A stretch of DNA of 64,000 bases from Saccharopolyspora spinosa NRRL 18395 (GTDB lineage Bacteria > Actinomycetota > Actinomycetes > Mycobacteriales > Pseudonocardiaceae), in the NCBI RefSeq assembly GCF_000194155.1, contig NZ_GL877878.1:2542004-2606003 (forward strand), given 5' to 3'. The translations under genes and the position numbers were made by a program. A model generated the notes under the pieces. That model saw nothing but the letters and a program-made list of their open reading frames with translations. It ran no database searches and was not told the DNA's origin. This document shows positions 52,008-60,605 of this stretch, in pieces; the first letter of the stretch is position 1, and each line of letters opens with the position of its first letter.

Positions 52008-53660
52008 TTACTCGGCGGGCTGCTGCGGCTTGCCAGCGGTCAGCTCGCGCTCCGCCTGCTGGACCTCGTCCTCGTGCCGCGCCCGCTCCAGCGCCGCGGT
52101 CTCCTCGATCGGGTCCGGGGTGAGCAGGCTGCCCGCCACCGGGCTGCCGGCCGCGCCGAGCTTGTTCATCTTCTTCGGCACCGGAGCGCCCTGGTAGGGC
52201 AGCTCCTCCGGGTGGCCGTGGTCGTCCACCGGGCCGAGCGGCTGATGGAGCTCGATGAACTCGCCGTGCGGCAGGCGCTTGATGATGCCGGTCTCCACGC
52301 CGTGCTCCAGCACCTCGCGGTCGCTGCGCTGGAGGCCCAGGCAGACCCGGTAGGTGAGGTAGTAGGCGATCGGCGGCAGGATCAGCAGGCCGACGCGGCC
52401 GGCCCAGGTCATCGCGTTCAGCGAGATGTTGAACTGGAACGCGACGATGTCGTTCGCACCGGAGATCATCAGCACGCCGAAGAGCGTCAGCGCCATCGCA
52501 CCGAGACCGGTCCGAACCGGCGCGTCACGCGGCCGCTGGAGCAGGTTGTGGTGCGCGTTGTCCTTGCTGAGCTTGCGCTCGATCAACGGGTAGGTCATCA
52601 GCAGTGTGAACAGGATGCCCATGCCGATGACACCCGCGAAGAACACCGGCGGCACGGTGTACTTGCCGATGTAGAGCTCCCAGGCGGGCCAGATCCGCAG
52701 GATGCCGTCCGCCCAGATCAGGTACCAGTCGGGCTGCGAGGCCGCCGACACCTGGGACGCGTTGTACGGGCCGATGTTCCAGACCCCGTTGATCTGGAAG
52801 ACGCCGGCCAGGATCGCGCACACGCCGGTGACCAGCGCGAAGAACGCACCGCCCTTGAGCGCGAAGGTCGGCATGATCCGGACGCCGACGACGTTGTTCT
52901 CCTTGCGCCGCACCCCGGGGAACTGGGTGTGCTTCTGGTACCAGACCAGCGCCAGGTGCACCGCGACGAGGCCGAGCATGACGCCCGGGATCACCAGCAC
53001 GTGCAGCACGTACAGCCGCGGGATGATCTCCGTGCCCGGGAACTCACCGCCGAACAGCGCCCAGTGGAGCCAGGTGCCGAGCACCGGGATCGACAGGACG
53101 ATGCCGGACAGGGTGGCCCGGATACCGGTGCCGGACAGCAGGTCGTCCGGCAGCGAGTAGCCGAAGAAGCCCTCGAACATGCCCAGCATGAACAGCAGGG
53201 CGCCGATGGTCCAGTTGCTCTCGCGCGGGCGGCGGAACGCACCGGTGAAGAACACCCGGAACATGTGCGCCGCCATTGCCGCGACGAACAGCAGCGCCGC
53301 CCAGTGGTGGAGCTGCCGGATGAACAGACCGCCACGCACCTCGAACGAGATGTTCAGCGTCGTCTCGAACGCCCGGGACATCGGGACGCCCTGGAGGTTC
53401 CGGTAGACGCCGTTGTAGACGACCTCCTCCATAGAGGGGTCGAAGAACAGCGTCAGGTAGACGCCCGTCACGATCAGGATGATGAACGTGTAGAGCGCGA
53501 TCTCCCCGAGCAGGAACGACCAGTGCGTGGGGAAGACCTTGTTCAGCTGGCGCCGCATGCCCTTGGCGAGCTGGTACCGCGAGTCGAGCTCGTCGGCGGC
53601 GGTGGCCACCTTGCGGTACGTGGCGCTCTCCGCCTTTGTCGGTCGAGTGATCGAACTCAT
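52008..53660 (-). CDS. qcrB: Cytochrome bc1 complex cytochrome b subunit
   Basis: Membrane core of the actinobacterial bcc complex, 550 residues with eight or more helices and two b-type hemes. [45 protein letters not shown] and [25 protein letters not shown] carry the heme-ligand histidines. [11 protein letters not shown] is the Qo-site PDWY motif (PEWY in other groups). A long C-terminal cytoplasmic tail rich in Glu and Pro is typical of actinobacteria. ATG 53660 overlaps the qcrA stop (ATGA). Part of ctaE-qcrC-qcrA-qcrB. Confidence 0.97.
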   Translation of the reverse strand: MSSITRPTKAESATYRKVATAADELDSRYQLAKGMRRQLNKVFPTHWSFLLGEIALYTFIILIVTGVYLTLFFDPSMEEVVYNGVYRNLQGVPMSRAFETTLNISFEVRGGLFIRQLHHWAALLFVAAMAAHMFRVFFTGAFRRPRESNWTIGALLFMLGMFEGFFGYSLPDDLLSGTGIRATLSGIVLSIPVLGTWLHWALFGGEFPGTEIIPRLYVLHVLVIPGVMLGLVAVHLALVWYQKHTQFPGVRRKENNVVGVRIMPTFALKGGAFFALVTGVCAILAGVFQINGVWNIGPYNASQVSAASQPDWYLIWADGILRIWPAWELYIGKYTVPPVFFAGVIGMGILFTLLMTYPLIERKLSKDNAHHNLLQRPRDAPVRTGLGAMALTLFGVLMISGANDIVAFQFNISLNAMTWAGRVGLLILPPIAYYLTYRVCLGLQRSDREVLEHGVETGIIKRLPHGEFIELHQPLGPVDDHGHPEELPYQGAPVPKKMNKLGAAGSPVAGSLLTPDPIEETAALERARHEDEVQQAERELTAGKPQQPAE

Positions 53661-54781
53661 GAATTACGCTCCCAGTACGCCGGGCCGACCGGTTCGATGA
53701 AGTCGCCCTTGGCCACGAAATAGCCGTCCTCGTCCACCATGATCGGAAGCTGCGGCAGCGCCCGCGTGGCCGGACCGAACACCGGCTTGGCGTAGGTGTT
53801 GACCACGTCGAACTGAGACTGGTGGCAGGGGCAGAGCAGGCGCCCGGTCTGCTGCTCGAACAGGGAGGTCGGGCAGCCGACGTGGGTGCAGATCTTCGAG
53901 TAGGCGTAGTAGTCGCCGTAGTTGAAGTCTTCCTGGCCCTTGCGCTTGACCGGCTTGCTGCCGGGGCGCAGCCGGATCAGCATGACCGGCGCGTCGCCCT
54001 TGCGCATCGAGGCTTCGAGCTCGTGCTCGTCCTGCCGCATCGACTCCCGGAACGGGAAGACGGTCTCGAAGCCACCCGCGTCGATGTCCTCCGGCCGCAG
54101 CAGGGAGATCTCGTGCGGGTTGCCGGTGTTGCGGCGCAGGTAGGTCTTCTCGCCGTTCTCCGACAGCCACCCGGTGTGCTTCAGGGACTCCGGCCCCTCG
54201 GTCGCCCACGGGTTGCGGATCAGGCCGCCGATCGCGAAAACGCCCGCGCCGACGCCGAAGGCACCGGCACCGAAGCCGGCGGTGCGGCGGATCATCGACC
54301 GGCGGGTGATGCCACTGCGGTTGCCCGCGTCGGCGAGCAGCGCGGCGGTGGTCTGCCGGTCGACCTCGTCGGAGCCGTGGCCGTCGTGCCGCTGCTGGAC
54401 CGCGACCTCGTGCGGGATGAACTTCTTCTGGTACTGCACGACGCCGATGCCGACGGCCAGGATCGCCAGGCCGAAGAAGAAACCGATCAGCGGGTTGTAC
54501 AGCGAATAGATAAAGTGCGCGCGCTCGTCCGACGGCGGCGCGTAACCCCACGGCCAGAACACGAAGACCGCGATGAAGGCCAGCGCCGACAGCCCGGCGA
54601 GGGTGAACCAGGCGGCGACCGCCCGCTCCGCCCGGCGCTCCGCCCGGGTGCCCGAGAACGGGAAGTTGTCCCGGTACTCGACGAGTTCGACATCGTCGAG
54701 CGCCAGGCCCAGCCGGACCTTTTCGTCGCGGCTCATCTCGGCCAGTTCGGCCTCGGTGTATTCCTTCTTGTGCTCACTCAT
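53657..54781 (-). CDS. qcrA: Cytochrome bc1 complex Rieske iron-sulfur subunit
   Basis: A 374-residue Rieske protein with the actinobacterial three-helix N-terminus ([55 protein letters not shown]). The 2Fe-2S cluster ligands are in CTHVGCP and CPCHQSQFD. It passes electrons from menaquinol to the diheme cytochrome c. The double-Arg-like [11 protein letters not shown] lies just before the third helix, fitting Tat-assisted insertion. ATG 54781 overlaps the qcrC stop, and its own stop overlaps the qcrB start, so translation is coupled. Confidence 0.97.
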   Translation of the reverse strand: MSEHKKEYTEAELAEMSRDEKVRLGLALDDVELVEYRDNFPFSGTRAERRAERAVAAWFTLAGLSALAFIAVFVFWPWGYAPPSDERAHFIYSLYNPLIGFFFGLAILAVGIGVVQYQKKFIPHEVAVQQRHDGHGSDEVDRQTTAALLADAGNRSGITRRSMIRRTAGFGAGAFGVGAGVFAIGGLIRNPWATEGPESLKHTGWLSENGEKTYLRRNTGNPHEISLLRPEDIDAGGFETVFPFRESMRQDEHELEASMRKGDAPVMLIRLRPGSKPVKRKGQEDFNYGDYYAYSKICTHVGCPTSLFEQQTGRLLCPCHQSQFDVVNTYAKPVFGPATRALPQLPIMVDEDGYFVAKGDFIEPVGPAYWERNS

Positions 54782-55584
54782 GCCCTGGCTCCGATCCACA
54801 GGGTGAGGCCGATCAGCGCGCCGAGCCCGACCACCCAGGCGATGACACCCTCCGGCCCGGGCCCGTAGCCGCCCAGGTCGTTACCACCCGGGTTGTTGTT
54901 GCCGTTGGTGACCGACTTGATGTAGCCGATGATGTCCTGCTTCTCCTCCGGCGTCAGCTGCCGGTCCGAGAACTTCGGCATGTTCTGCGGGCCGGTGAGC
55001 ATCGCCTCGTAGATCTCCTGCTCGGTGGCCTCGTTCAGGTTCGGCGCGAACTTGCCGGAGGACATCGCGATGCCGCGGCCGGTGAAGTTGTGACAGGACG
55101 CGCAGTTGAGCCGGAAGAGCTCGCCGCCGCGCGCGGTATTGCTGCCCTGCAGCGCCTCGCCGGTCTTCTTCGGCGACTCCGGCCCACCGCCGTAGGTCTG
55201 CACGTAGGCGGCCAGCGCGTCGATCTCTTCCGGGTTGAACTTCGGGGGCTTGCGCAACGCCTGCGCTTCCTGGCGCACCATCGGCATCCGGCCGGTGGCG
55301 ACCTGGAAGTGCACGGCGGCCTCGCCGACGCCGACCAGGCTCGGTCCGCGGTCCTGGACGCCCTGCAGGTTCGAGCCGTGGCAGGAGATGCAGGCGTTGT
55401 TGTAGAGCTGCTCGCCCTGCCTCACCAGAGCCGGGTCCGCAGCGGCGTGCGCGGTCTGCGGCTCGGGAGTCACGACGGTGTACAGCCCGCCAGCGCCCAC
55501 CAGCGCGATGCCCAACGCCAGTACACCGGAGATCCGCCGCTTAAGCTTCGAGCCCGCGCGGTTCCGTTTCTTGTTGGTGGTCAT
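54778..55584 (-). CDS. qcrC: Diheme cytochrome c subunit of the bcc complex
   Basis: A 268-residue membrane-anchored diheme cytochrome c that links the bc1 core to the aa3 oxidase, since actinobacteria lack a soluble cytochrome c. An N-terminal signal/anchor ([19 protein letters not shown]), two heme motifs CISCH and CASCH, and a C-terminal helix ([19 protein letters not shown]) are present. Axial Met ligands are likely in the GRMPMVR and NMPKFSD segments. Start ATG 55584, 64 bp after ctaE. Confidence 0.97.
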   Translation of the reverse strand: MTTNKKRNRAGSKLKRRISGVLALGIALVGAGGLYTVVTPEPQTAHAAADPALVRQGEQLYNNACISCHGSNLQGVQDRGPSLVGVGEAAVHFQVATGRMPMVRQEAQALRKPPKFNPEEIDALAAYVQTYGGGPESPKKTGEALQGSNTARGGELFRLNCASCHNFTGRGIAMSSGKFAPNLNEATEQEIYEAMLTGPQNMPKFSDRQLTPEEKQDIIGYIKSVTNGNNNPGGNDLGGYGPGPEGVIAWVVGLGALIGLTLWIGARA

Positions 55585-55648
55585 GAGAGCGGCAACCCTT
55601 GCTGTCCGGTTCGGGGTGTTCGGTTTCGACCTCGTGATAAGAAGCCGA

Positions 55649-56260
55649 TCACGGGACGAGGTAGATCACGGCGAACAGGCCGATCCACACGATGTCCACG
55701 AAGTGCCAGTAGTACGACACCACGATGGCGGCGATGGCCTGGGCCGGCGTGAACTTGCTGAGCTTCGTCCGGATGATCAGGAAGATGAAGGCGATCAGCC
55801 CGCCGATGACGTGCAGCCCGTGGAAGCCGGTCGTCATGTAGAAGACCGTCCCGTAAGCCGACGACGCGATCGTCGTCGCGTGCTCGGTGACCAACGTGTG
55901 GTACTCACCGGCCTGCCCGAGCACGAAGACCGTGCCCATGATCAGCGTGATCACGTACCAGCGGCGGAGGCCGAAGACGTCACCCCGCTCCGCCGCGAAC
56001 ACGCCCCACTGGCAGGTGAACGAGGACGCCACCAGAATGATCGTGAACGGGAGGGCGTACGGAAGGTTCAGCTCGGTGGGCGATGGTGGCCACTCGCCCT
56101 CGTTCTGCGCCTTCACCGTGAAGAACATGGCGAAGAGCCCAGCGAAGAACATCAGCTCGCTGGCCAACCAAACGATGGTGCCTACGCTGACCATGTTCGG
56201 CCGGTTCAGCGAGTGCACGCGTTGACTGATTGAGGGCGCTGCCGTTGTCACGCGACGCAT
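55649..56260 (-). CDS. ctaE: Cytochrome aa3 oxidase subunit III
   Basis: A roughly 203-residue subunit III of the terminal oxidase with five helices ([95 protein letters not shown]). The conserved Glu in ASELMFF is present. Possible starts are ATG 56272, ATG 56260 and GTG 56251, and none has a clear ribosome site; I use 56260 ([10 protein letters not shown]). It is the first gene of the ctaE-qcrCAB operon, as in M. tuberculosis Rv2193-Rv2196. Subunit I (ctaD) is not in the window. Confidence 0.95.
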   Translation of the reverse strand: MRRVTTAAPSISQRVHSLNRPNMVSVGTIVWLASELMFFAGLFAMFFTVKAQNEGEWPPSPTELNLPYALPFTIILVASSFTCQWGVFAAERGDVFGLRRWYVITLIMGTVFVLGQAGEYHTLVTEHATTIASSAYGTVFYMTTGFHGLHVIGGLIAFIFLIIRTKLSKFTPAQAIAAIVVSYYWHFVDIVWIGLFAVIYLVP

Positions 56261-56345
56261 TATGTCTTGCACGTTTTCGCCTCGCGCCTTCGGGTCCGGC
56301 CGTCAGCCGCAGGGTGTTCGGATTGCAACTGGGAGGTAACGCTCT

Positions 56346-56783
56346 GTGAAAAGTATCCACGCGCGATGGTCAGCCTTCCGGGCCGCCCGCAGGGCCCGCA
56401 GCAGGCCCGTGATCAGCGTCGGCGATCCCGCGCTGAAGGTCGTCGTGACCGCGTTCGACGAAACCGAGGCAGCCTCGGCCGCCCTCGGCCGCTCCGAGCG
56501 CTGGCAGCCCGAACTACCTGCGGTGTTGCGCCACCACCTGGCCCTGCCGGATCATTCGATCGAGGCCGCCCGGGTGCTGCTGGCCGCCGACGGCTGGGAA
56601 CTCCGCCCAGGTGGGCGGGGCGGCGAGCTCGCCGCGCCGGGCCTGACCGCGTTGATCGCGCTGCGTGTCCAGCAACTCGACGCATTGCATTGCTCACAGG
56701 AGAGTTCCCGGATGGCCGGGCTCGCCCAGCGCCACGGCGGTCAGTCCTTCGGCTGGGACGCCCTGCAGCCCGACCCGAGCTGA
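56346..56783 (+). CDS. Hypothetical protein divergent from ctaE
   Basis: A 145-residue soluble protein with no recognised domain. The basic N-terminus is followed by a small alpha/beta pattern (LKVVVTAFDETEAASAALG, LALPDHSIEAARVLLAADGWEL, LTALIALRVQQLDALHCSQESSRMAGLAQRHGG). GTG 56346 is set by the GGGAGGT ribosome site about 8 bp upstream. It is divergent from the respiratory operon and upstream of a receiver-like gene. It might be a small regulatory or ligand-binding protein, but the sequence does not say which. Confidence 0.65.
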   Translation: MKSIHARWSAFRAARRARSRPVISVGDPALKVVVTAFDETEAASAALGRSERWQPELPAVLRHHLALPDHSIEAARVLLAADGWELRPGGRGGELAAPGLTALIALRVQQLDALHCSQESSRMAGLAQRHGGQSFGWDALQPDPS

Positions 56784-56904
56784 TCGACTTCCGGTTGATC
56801 GATTTGCCCGGGCGGCTACTGTTCGCCCCGGTCGGGCGGATAGCATCCGGAGATGTTCGGCGGTCCCACCGCCCCATCCTGCGCCGACCCGCGAGGAGCT
56901 AGTG

Positions 56905-57312
56905 ATGAGCACACCGACCACGAACGTTCTCGTGTTCAGCCATCGCCCCGAGGTCCGAGAGGCGATCATCACAGCGATCGGGCGCCGACCGGCCCCGGAT
57001 CTCGCCCGGCTGCACTACATCGAGGCCGGGACCGTGGCGGACGTGCTCAGCGAGGTCGACGCGGGCCACGCGGACCTGGTGATCCTGGACGGCGAGGCGC
57101 AGCCGACCGGCGGCATGGGCGTATCCCGGCAGCTGAAGAACGAGATCACGCAGTGCCCGCCGGTGGTGGTCGCTGTGCGCCGCAAGGACGACCGATGGCT
57201 GGCAACCTGGTCACAGGCCGACGCGGTCCTGGTACACCCGCTGGACCCGCTGGCCGCGGCCGAAACCGTCGCCGAGGTCCTGCGATCGCAGGGCAAGCCG
57301 GTACCCGCCTGA
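56905..57312 (+). CDS. Atypical response-regulator receiver-like protein
   Basis: A 135-residue protein with the fold pattern of a REC domain and no output domain. VLVFSHRPEVREAIITAI is strand 1/helix 1, ADLVILDGEAQ (D62) matches the phospho-acceptor strand, and PPVVVAVRRKDD and VLVHPLDPLAAAETVAEVL match strands 4 and 5. The acidic pair of strand 1 is replaced by Ser-His and the strand 5 Lys by His, so ordinary phosphorylation is doubtful. ATG 56905 follows a GAGGAG site. It lies between the unknown 56346 gene and trpD on the same strand. Confidence 0.7.
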   Translation: MSTPTTNVLVFSHRPEVREAIITAIGRRPAPDLARLHYIEAGTVADVLSEVDAGHADLVILDGEAQPTGGMGVSRQLKNEITQCPPVVVAVRRKDDRWLATWSQADAVLVHPLDPLAAAETVAEVLRSQGKPVPA

Positions 57313-57461
57313 CCTAACGTTGCGGGATGATTTGCGCAGCGGCGCGGTCCGCGCTCCCCTTTCAGGAGGCACCGCCGCTGCGTCCTCTGGCGCGCGGCTC
57401 GTGGAGGTGTCCGTTGCACCGTGTCGGGCCGCCGCCGCTTGCTGAAGACGGAGAGAAGAAC

Positions 57462-58490
57462 GTGGGAACCTTGGCGGGAAACTGGGCAGGACTGCTGGGC
57501 AGCCTGGTCGCAGGTGAGGATCTCGCCGCGGAGGAAACCGCCTGGGCGATGGACCTGATCATGTCCGGGGAGGCCTCGCCCGCGCGGGTCGCGGCGTTCG
57601 TGGTCGCGCTCCGCGCCAAGGGCGAGACGCCCGCCGAGGTGCGCGGGATGGCCGACGCGATGCTCGCGCACGCCCGGCGGTTGGAGATCACGCAGCGCGC
57701 GGTGGACATCGTCGGCACCGGCGGTGACCGATCCGGCAGCGTGAACATCTCCACAATGGCTTCGATCGTGCTCGCCGCGTCCGGCATCACGGTCGTCAAG
57801 CACGGCAACCGGGCCGCGTCGTCGAAGTGCGGCACCGCGGACGTGCTGGAGGAGCTCGGCGTGGCCATCGACCTCGCGCCCGAGGGCGTGCGGCGCTGCG
57901 TCGAGGAGATCGGCATCGGGTTCTGCTTCGCGCCGGTGTTCCACCCGGCGTTCAAGCACGCGGGCGGCCCGCGGCGCGAGATCGGCATGCTCGGGCCGCT
58001 GACCAACCCGGCGCTCCCGGCTGCGGGCCTGATCGGCTGCGCCGACTCCCGGATGGCGCCGGTGGTGGCCGAGGTGTTCGCCTCCCGCGGCAATTCCGCG
58101 CTGGTGGTGCGCGGCGACGACGGCATGGACGAGATCACGACCACTGCCGACAGCACGGTGTGGGTGGTGCACGACGGCGCGGTCCGCGAGGACCGGATCG
58201 ACCCGCAGGAGTTCGGCATCGCCCGCAGCCGCCCGGAGGATCTTCAGGGCGGCGACGCGACGGTCAACGCGAAGGCGGTCCGCGATCTCCTGGCCGGCGC
58301 CACGGGCCCGGTGCGGGACGCTGTGCTGCTGAACGCGGCCGGCGCGGCGGCGGCCTACGACGGCCCCGGAACGAACCTAAGCGACCAGCTCAACGCCGGT
58401 TTGGAACGCGCGGCGAACGCAGTCGACTCCGGTGCCGCCGCGGACCTCCTGGACCGCTGGGCGGCGCGCTCCACAGCCCTCCGCGCCTGA
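57462..58490 (+). CDS. trpD: Anthranilate phosphoribosyltransferase
   Basis: Second step of tryptophan synthesis, transferring phosphoribose from PRPP to anthranilate. It has 342 residues. PRPP-loop [16 protein letters not shown], then [41 protein letters not shown] and GPLTNPA are all typical. GTG 57462 is chosen for the GGAGAG ribosome site nearby and the family start; the frame back to 57327 has no similarity. As in M. tuberculosis, this trpD stands apart from other trp genes and beside ctaE, though here on the opposite strand to ctaE. Two palindromes after the stop end the unit. Confidence 0.94.
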   Translation: MGTLAGNWAGLLGSLVAGEDLAAEETAWAMDLIMSGEASPARVAAFVVALRAKGETPAEVRGMADAMLAHARRLEITQRAVDIVGTGGDRSGSVNISTMASIVLAASGITVVKHGNRAASSKCGTADVLEELGVAIDLAPEGVRRCVEEIGIGFCFAPVFHPAFKHAGGPRREIGMLGPLTNPALPAAGLIGCADSRMAPVVAEVFASRGNSALVVRGDDGMDEITTTADSTVWVVHDGAVREDRIDPQEFGIARSRPEDLQGGDATVNAKAVRDLLAGATGPVRDAVLLNAAGAAAAYDGPGTNLSDQLNAGLERAANAVDSGAAADLLDRWAARSTALRA

Positions 58491-58510
58491 CCCGGTACCG
58501 GAAACGACCG

Positions 58511-58540
58511 GACCCGCAGTTTCAATTGAAACTGCGGGTC
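58511..58540. terminator. 30-bp perfect palindrome after trpD
   Basis: A perfect palindrome with core TTTCAATTGAAA and GACCCGCAG/CTGCGGGTC flanks, 20 bp past the trpD stop. No T-tract on either strand. The same core occurs at 32250-32273. Confidence 0.7.
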
Positions 58541-58556
58541 CGTCAGGCGTTGCGAC

Positions 58557-58580
58557 GCTCGGTTTCAACTGAAACCGAGC
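58557..58580. terminator. 24-bp palindrome after the Lrp-like gene
   Basis: GCTCGGTTTCAACTGAAACCGAGC pairs except at its centre and lies 5 bp past the stop of the minus-strand Lrp-like gene. With 58511-58540 it gives one palindrome per convergent gene. Confidence 0.7.
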
Positions 58581-58584
58581 GGGG

Positions 58585-58869
58585 TCACTCCTCTTCGAGG
58601 CCGATCGAGAAGGCCGCTTCGGTGTCCCTGCGGGAGTAGGAGCGGAACGCGATGTGGGTGTCCGTGTCGAGGACGCCCTCGATCTTGTTGATCCGGCCGG
58701 GCACGATCTCGGCCAGGTCCTCGTGGCGGGACACCCGCAGCATGGCGATTAGGTCCACATCGCCCGCGCAGGAATAGACCTCGTCGACGCCGTCCAGGTC
58801 GGCGATCTCCTGGGCCGCCTCGGCGAGGCGATCGGCGGCGGTCTGGATCAGCACGATCGCGGTGATCAC
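58585..58869 (-). CDS. Stand-alone Lrp/AsnC ligand-binding (RAM) domain protein
   Basis: A 94-residue protein made only of the RAM domain of Lrp/AsnC regulators: ITAIVLIQTAADRLAEAAQEIADLDGV, YSCAGDVDLIAMLRV, and VLDTDTHIAFRSY. The helix-turn-helix is absent, so it cannot bind DNA alone and may act as an amino-acid-sensing partner. Start ATG 58869. It is convergent with trpD and just downstream of ctaF on the same strand, with a terminator (58913-58949) between. Being beside trpD and near asnB is suggestive but does not prove an amino-acid link. Confidence 0.86.
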   Translation of the reverse strand: MITAIVLIQTAADRLAEAAQEIADLDGVDEVYSCAGDVDLIAMLRVSRHEDLAEIVPGRINKIEGVLDTDTHIAFRSYSRRDTEAAFSIGLEEE

Positions 58870-58912
58870 GGCAAAACCTCCTGCTGCAGGGGTACTGGAA
58901 GATCTTAAACCG

Positions 58913-58949
58913 CGCAGGCCCCCGGGTCCGGTGGACTCGGGGGCCTGCG
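58913..58949. terminator. Hairpin downstream of ctaF
   Basis: CGCAGGCCCCCGGGTCC pairs with GGACTCGGGGGCCTGCG with one mismatch. It lies about 14 bp past the ctaF stop on the minus strand and ends the ctaC-ctaF unit. Confidence 0.75.
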
Positions 58950-58962
58950 GTCGGTGTCGTCG

Positions 58963-59361
58963 TCAGTGGTGGCTCTGACCGGTGTGGTACTCGAACACCA
59001 GCCCGGCCACCATGATCAGCACGAAGCCGACCGCGATGACGATCATCCACACGTGGAAGAACGCCAGGGCCAGACCGGCGAAGGCGGCGGAGGCCGCCAG
59101 GCCCACCGGCCAGTAGCTGCCCGGGCTGAAGAAGCCCAGCTCACCGGCACCGTCGCTGATCTCCGCGTCCGGGTTGTCCTCGGGCCGGTCCTCGATGCGG
59201 CGCGCCACGAACGAGAAGTAGCTGCCGATGATCAGAGACAGGCCGCCGACCAGGATCAGCGCCACCGTGCCGACCGGCTCCTTGGCCCAGACCCCGTACA
59301 CGATCGCGGACAGGAAGAAGAAGATGGTGATGTAGTTGAAGATCTTGGATTCGACCTTCAT
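58963..59361 (-). CDS. ctaF: Cytochrome aa3 oxidase subunit IV (actinobacterial type)
   Basis: A 132-residue small subunit with four helices (IFNYITIFFFLSAIVYGVWA, GTVALILVGGLSLIIGSYFSF, WPVGLAASAAFAGLALAFF, WMIVIAVGFVLIMVAGLVF). The middle loop RRIEDRPEDNPDAEISDGAGELGFFSPGSYWP is typical of CtaF. It stabilises the aa3 oxidase within the bcc-aa3 supercomplex. Start ATG 59361, 42 bp after ctaC; same operon. Confidence 0.95.
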   Translation of the reverse strand: MKVESKIFNYITIFFFLSAIVYGVWAKEPVGTVALILVGGLSLIIGSYFSFVARRIEDRPEDNPDAEISDGAGELGFFSPGSYWPVGLAASAAFAGLALAFFHVWMIVIAVGFVLIMVAGLVFEYHTGQSHH

Positions 59362-59403
59362 GGAGTCCTCGCTCTCACGCCGTACGCCCTGCCGAGGGCA
59401 CCC

Positions 59404-60318
59404 CTACTTGGTCCCGCTCTGCCCTGAGGGCACTCCGCCGGTGCGGACGGTGTTGAACGGAACACCGGTGACCGCGTGCGGGGTGCACAGCTCACCGCAG
59501 TTCATGGCGCCCAGCGCCTCGGCGGCGGTGTACGGCTGGCCGGTCTGCGGGTTGGCCTGCGTCCGCAGCTGCATGTACCGGTCGAACTTGTCCGTCGACA
59601 GCGCCCGGACCTCGAAGTTCATCATCGAGTGGTAGGTGCCGCACAGCTCGGCGCACCGGCCGACGAACGAACCTTCGCGCTCGACGGTGTTCTGGAAGAC
59701 GTTGTCCTGGTTGTTCTTCTCCGGGTCCGGGAAGGTGTCCCGCTTGAAGTGCCATTCCGGCACGAAGAACGAGTGGATCACGTCGGTCGCGCGGATGTTG
59801 TACTCGACGCGCTGGCCGACCGGCACGACCAGCAGTGGGATCTCGCTGCTGCTACCGATGGTGCGGACCGGCTGCCCGTCCGGGGTCTTGTACCCGGGGT
59901 AGTTGAACTCCCAGTTCCACTGGAACGCGACCACGTTCACCCGCTGGTCCGGGTTGGCCGGCTTGGCCAGCACGGTGTTCTGGGTGACGGCCGTGAAGTA
60001 GAACAGCACGACCACCATTACGAACGGGACCGCCGTGTAGATCAGCTCCAGCGGCAGGTTGTACTGGAACTGCCGGGGCAGCTCCTCGTCACCCTTCTTC
60101 TTGCGGTGGAAGGCGACCGTCCAGAAGATCAGCCCCCACACGATCACACCTACCGCGAGTGCCGCGATGACTGACCAGGTCCACAGGTTCCGCATCGCCT
60201 CGGCCTGCGGGGTGACCCCCTCCGGCCAGCCGAACCGCAGGACCTCGTCGGTCGTGCAGCCCGTGGCCGCGACACCAACCAGACCGATCAGACCAGCGAC
60301 CTTGACCAGCCGTGGCAC
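59404..60318 (-). CDS. ctaC: Cytochrome aa3 oxidase subunit II (lipoprotein)
   Basis: A 304-residue subunit II carrying the CuA centre that takes electrons from QcrC. Signal with lipobox VAATGC (Cys about 24), two helices (SVIAALAVGVIVWGLIFW and LIYTAVPFVMVVVLFYFTAV), then the cupredoxin domain with VIHSFFVPEWHFKRD, CAELCGTYHSMMNF (CuA ligands Cys, Glu, Cys, His, Met) and a His in the VIHSF strand. GTG 60318 is set by the AAGGAGG ribosome site. It is divergent from asnB. Confidence 0.95.
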   Translation of the reverse strand: MPRLVKVAGLIGLVGVAATGCTTDEVLRFGWPEGVTPQAEAMRNLWTWSVIAALAVGVIVWGLIFWTVAFHRKKKGDEELPRQFQYNLPLELIYTAVPFVMVVVLFYFTAVTQNTVLAKPANPDQRVNVVAFQWNWEFNYPGYKTPDGQPVRTIGSSSEIPLLVVPVGQRVEYNIRATDVIHSFFVPEWHFKRDTFPDPEKNNQDNVFQNTVEREGSFVGRCAELCGTYHSMMNFEVRALSTDKFDRYMQLRTQANPQTGQPYTAAEALGAMNCGELCTPHAVTGVPFNTVRTGGVPSGQSGTK

Positions 60319-60605
60319 TCGGGTCCCCTCCTTCAGGCCCACTGCGCGACGCCTCCTCGTGCAAAACTCACCGCTGCGGCCTGGTGATCGCCGTTCGTCC
60401 GCGGACGAAGCCGGAGATCTGCCGCCGGAATCCTGCGCAGAGCCTAGCCCAGGTGTAGCCGCGATACTGCTCCGGGGGCGTAGATCGCGGCCCGGCCCGG
60501 ATTGCCGCCCCGCGCGTGCAGCGCGAGGGCGAACGGACGGCATACTGGTGCGAGCTGTGGGGGGCTGGAAATACGACCGCCGACTCGAAGAGGTGCACCA
60601 GACGC

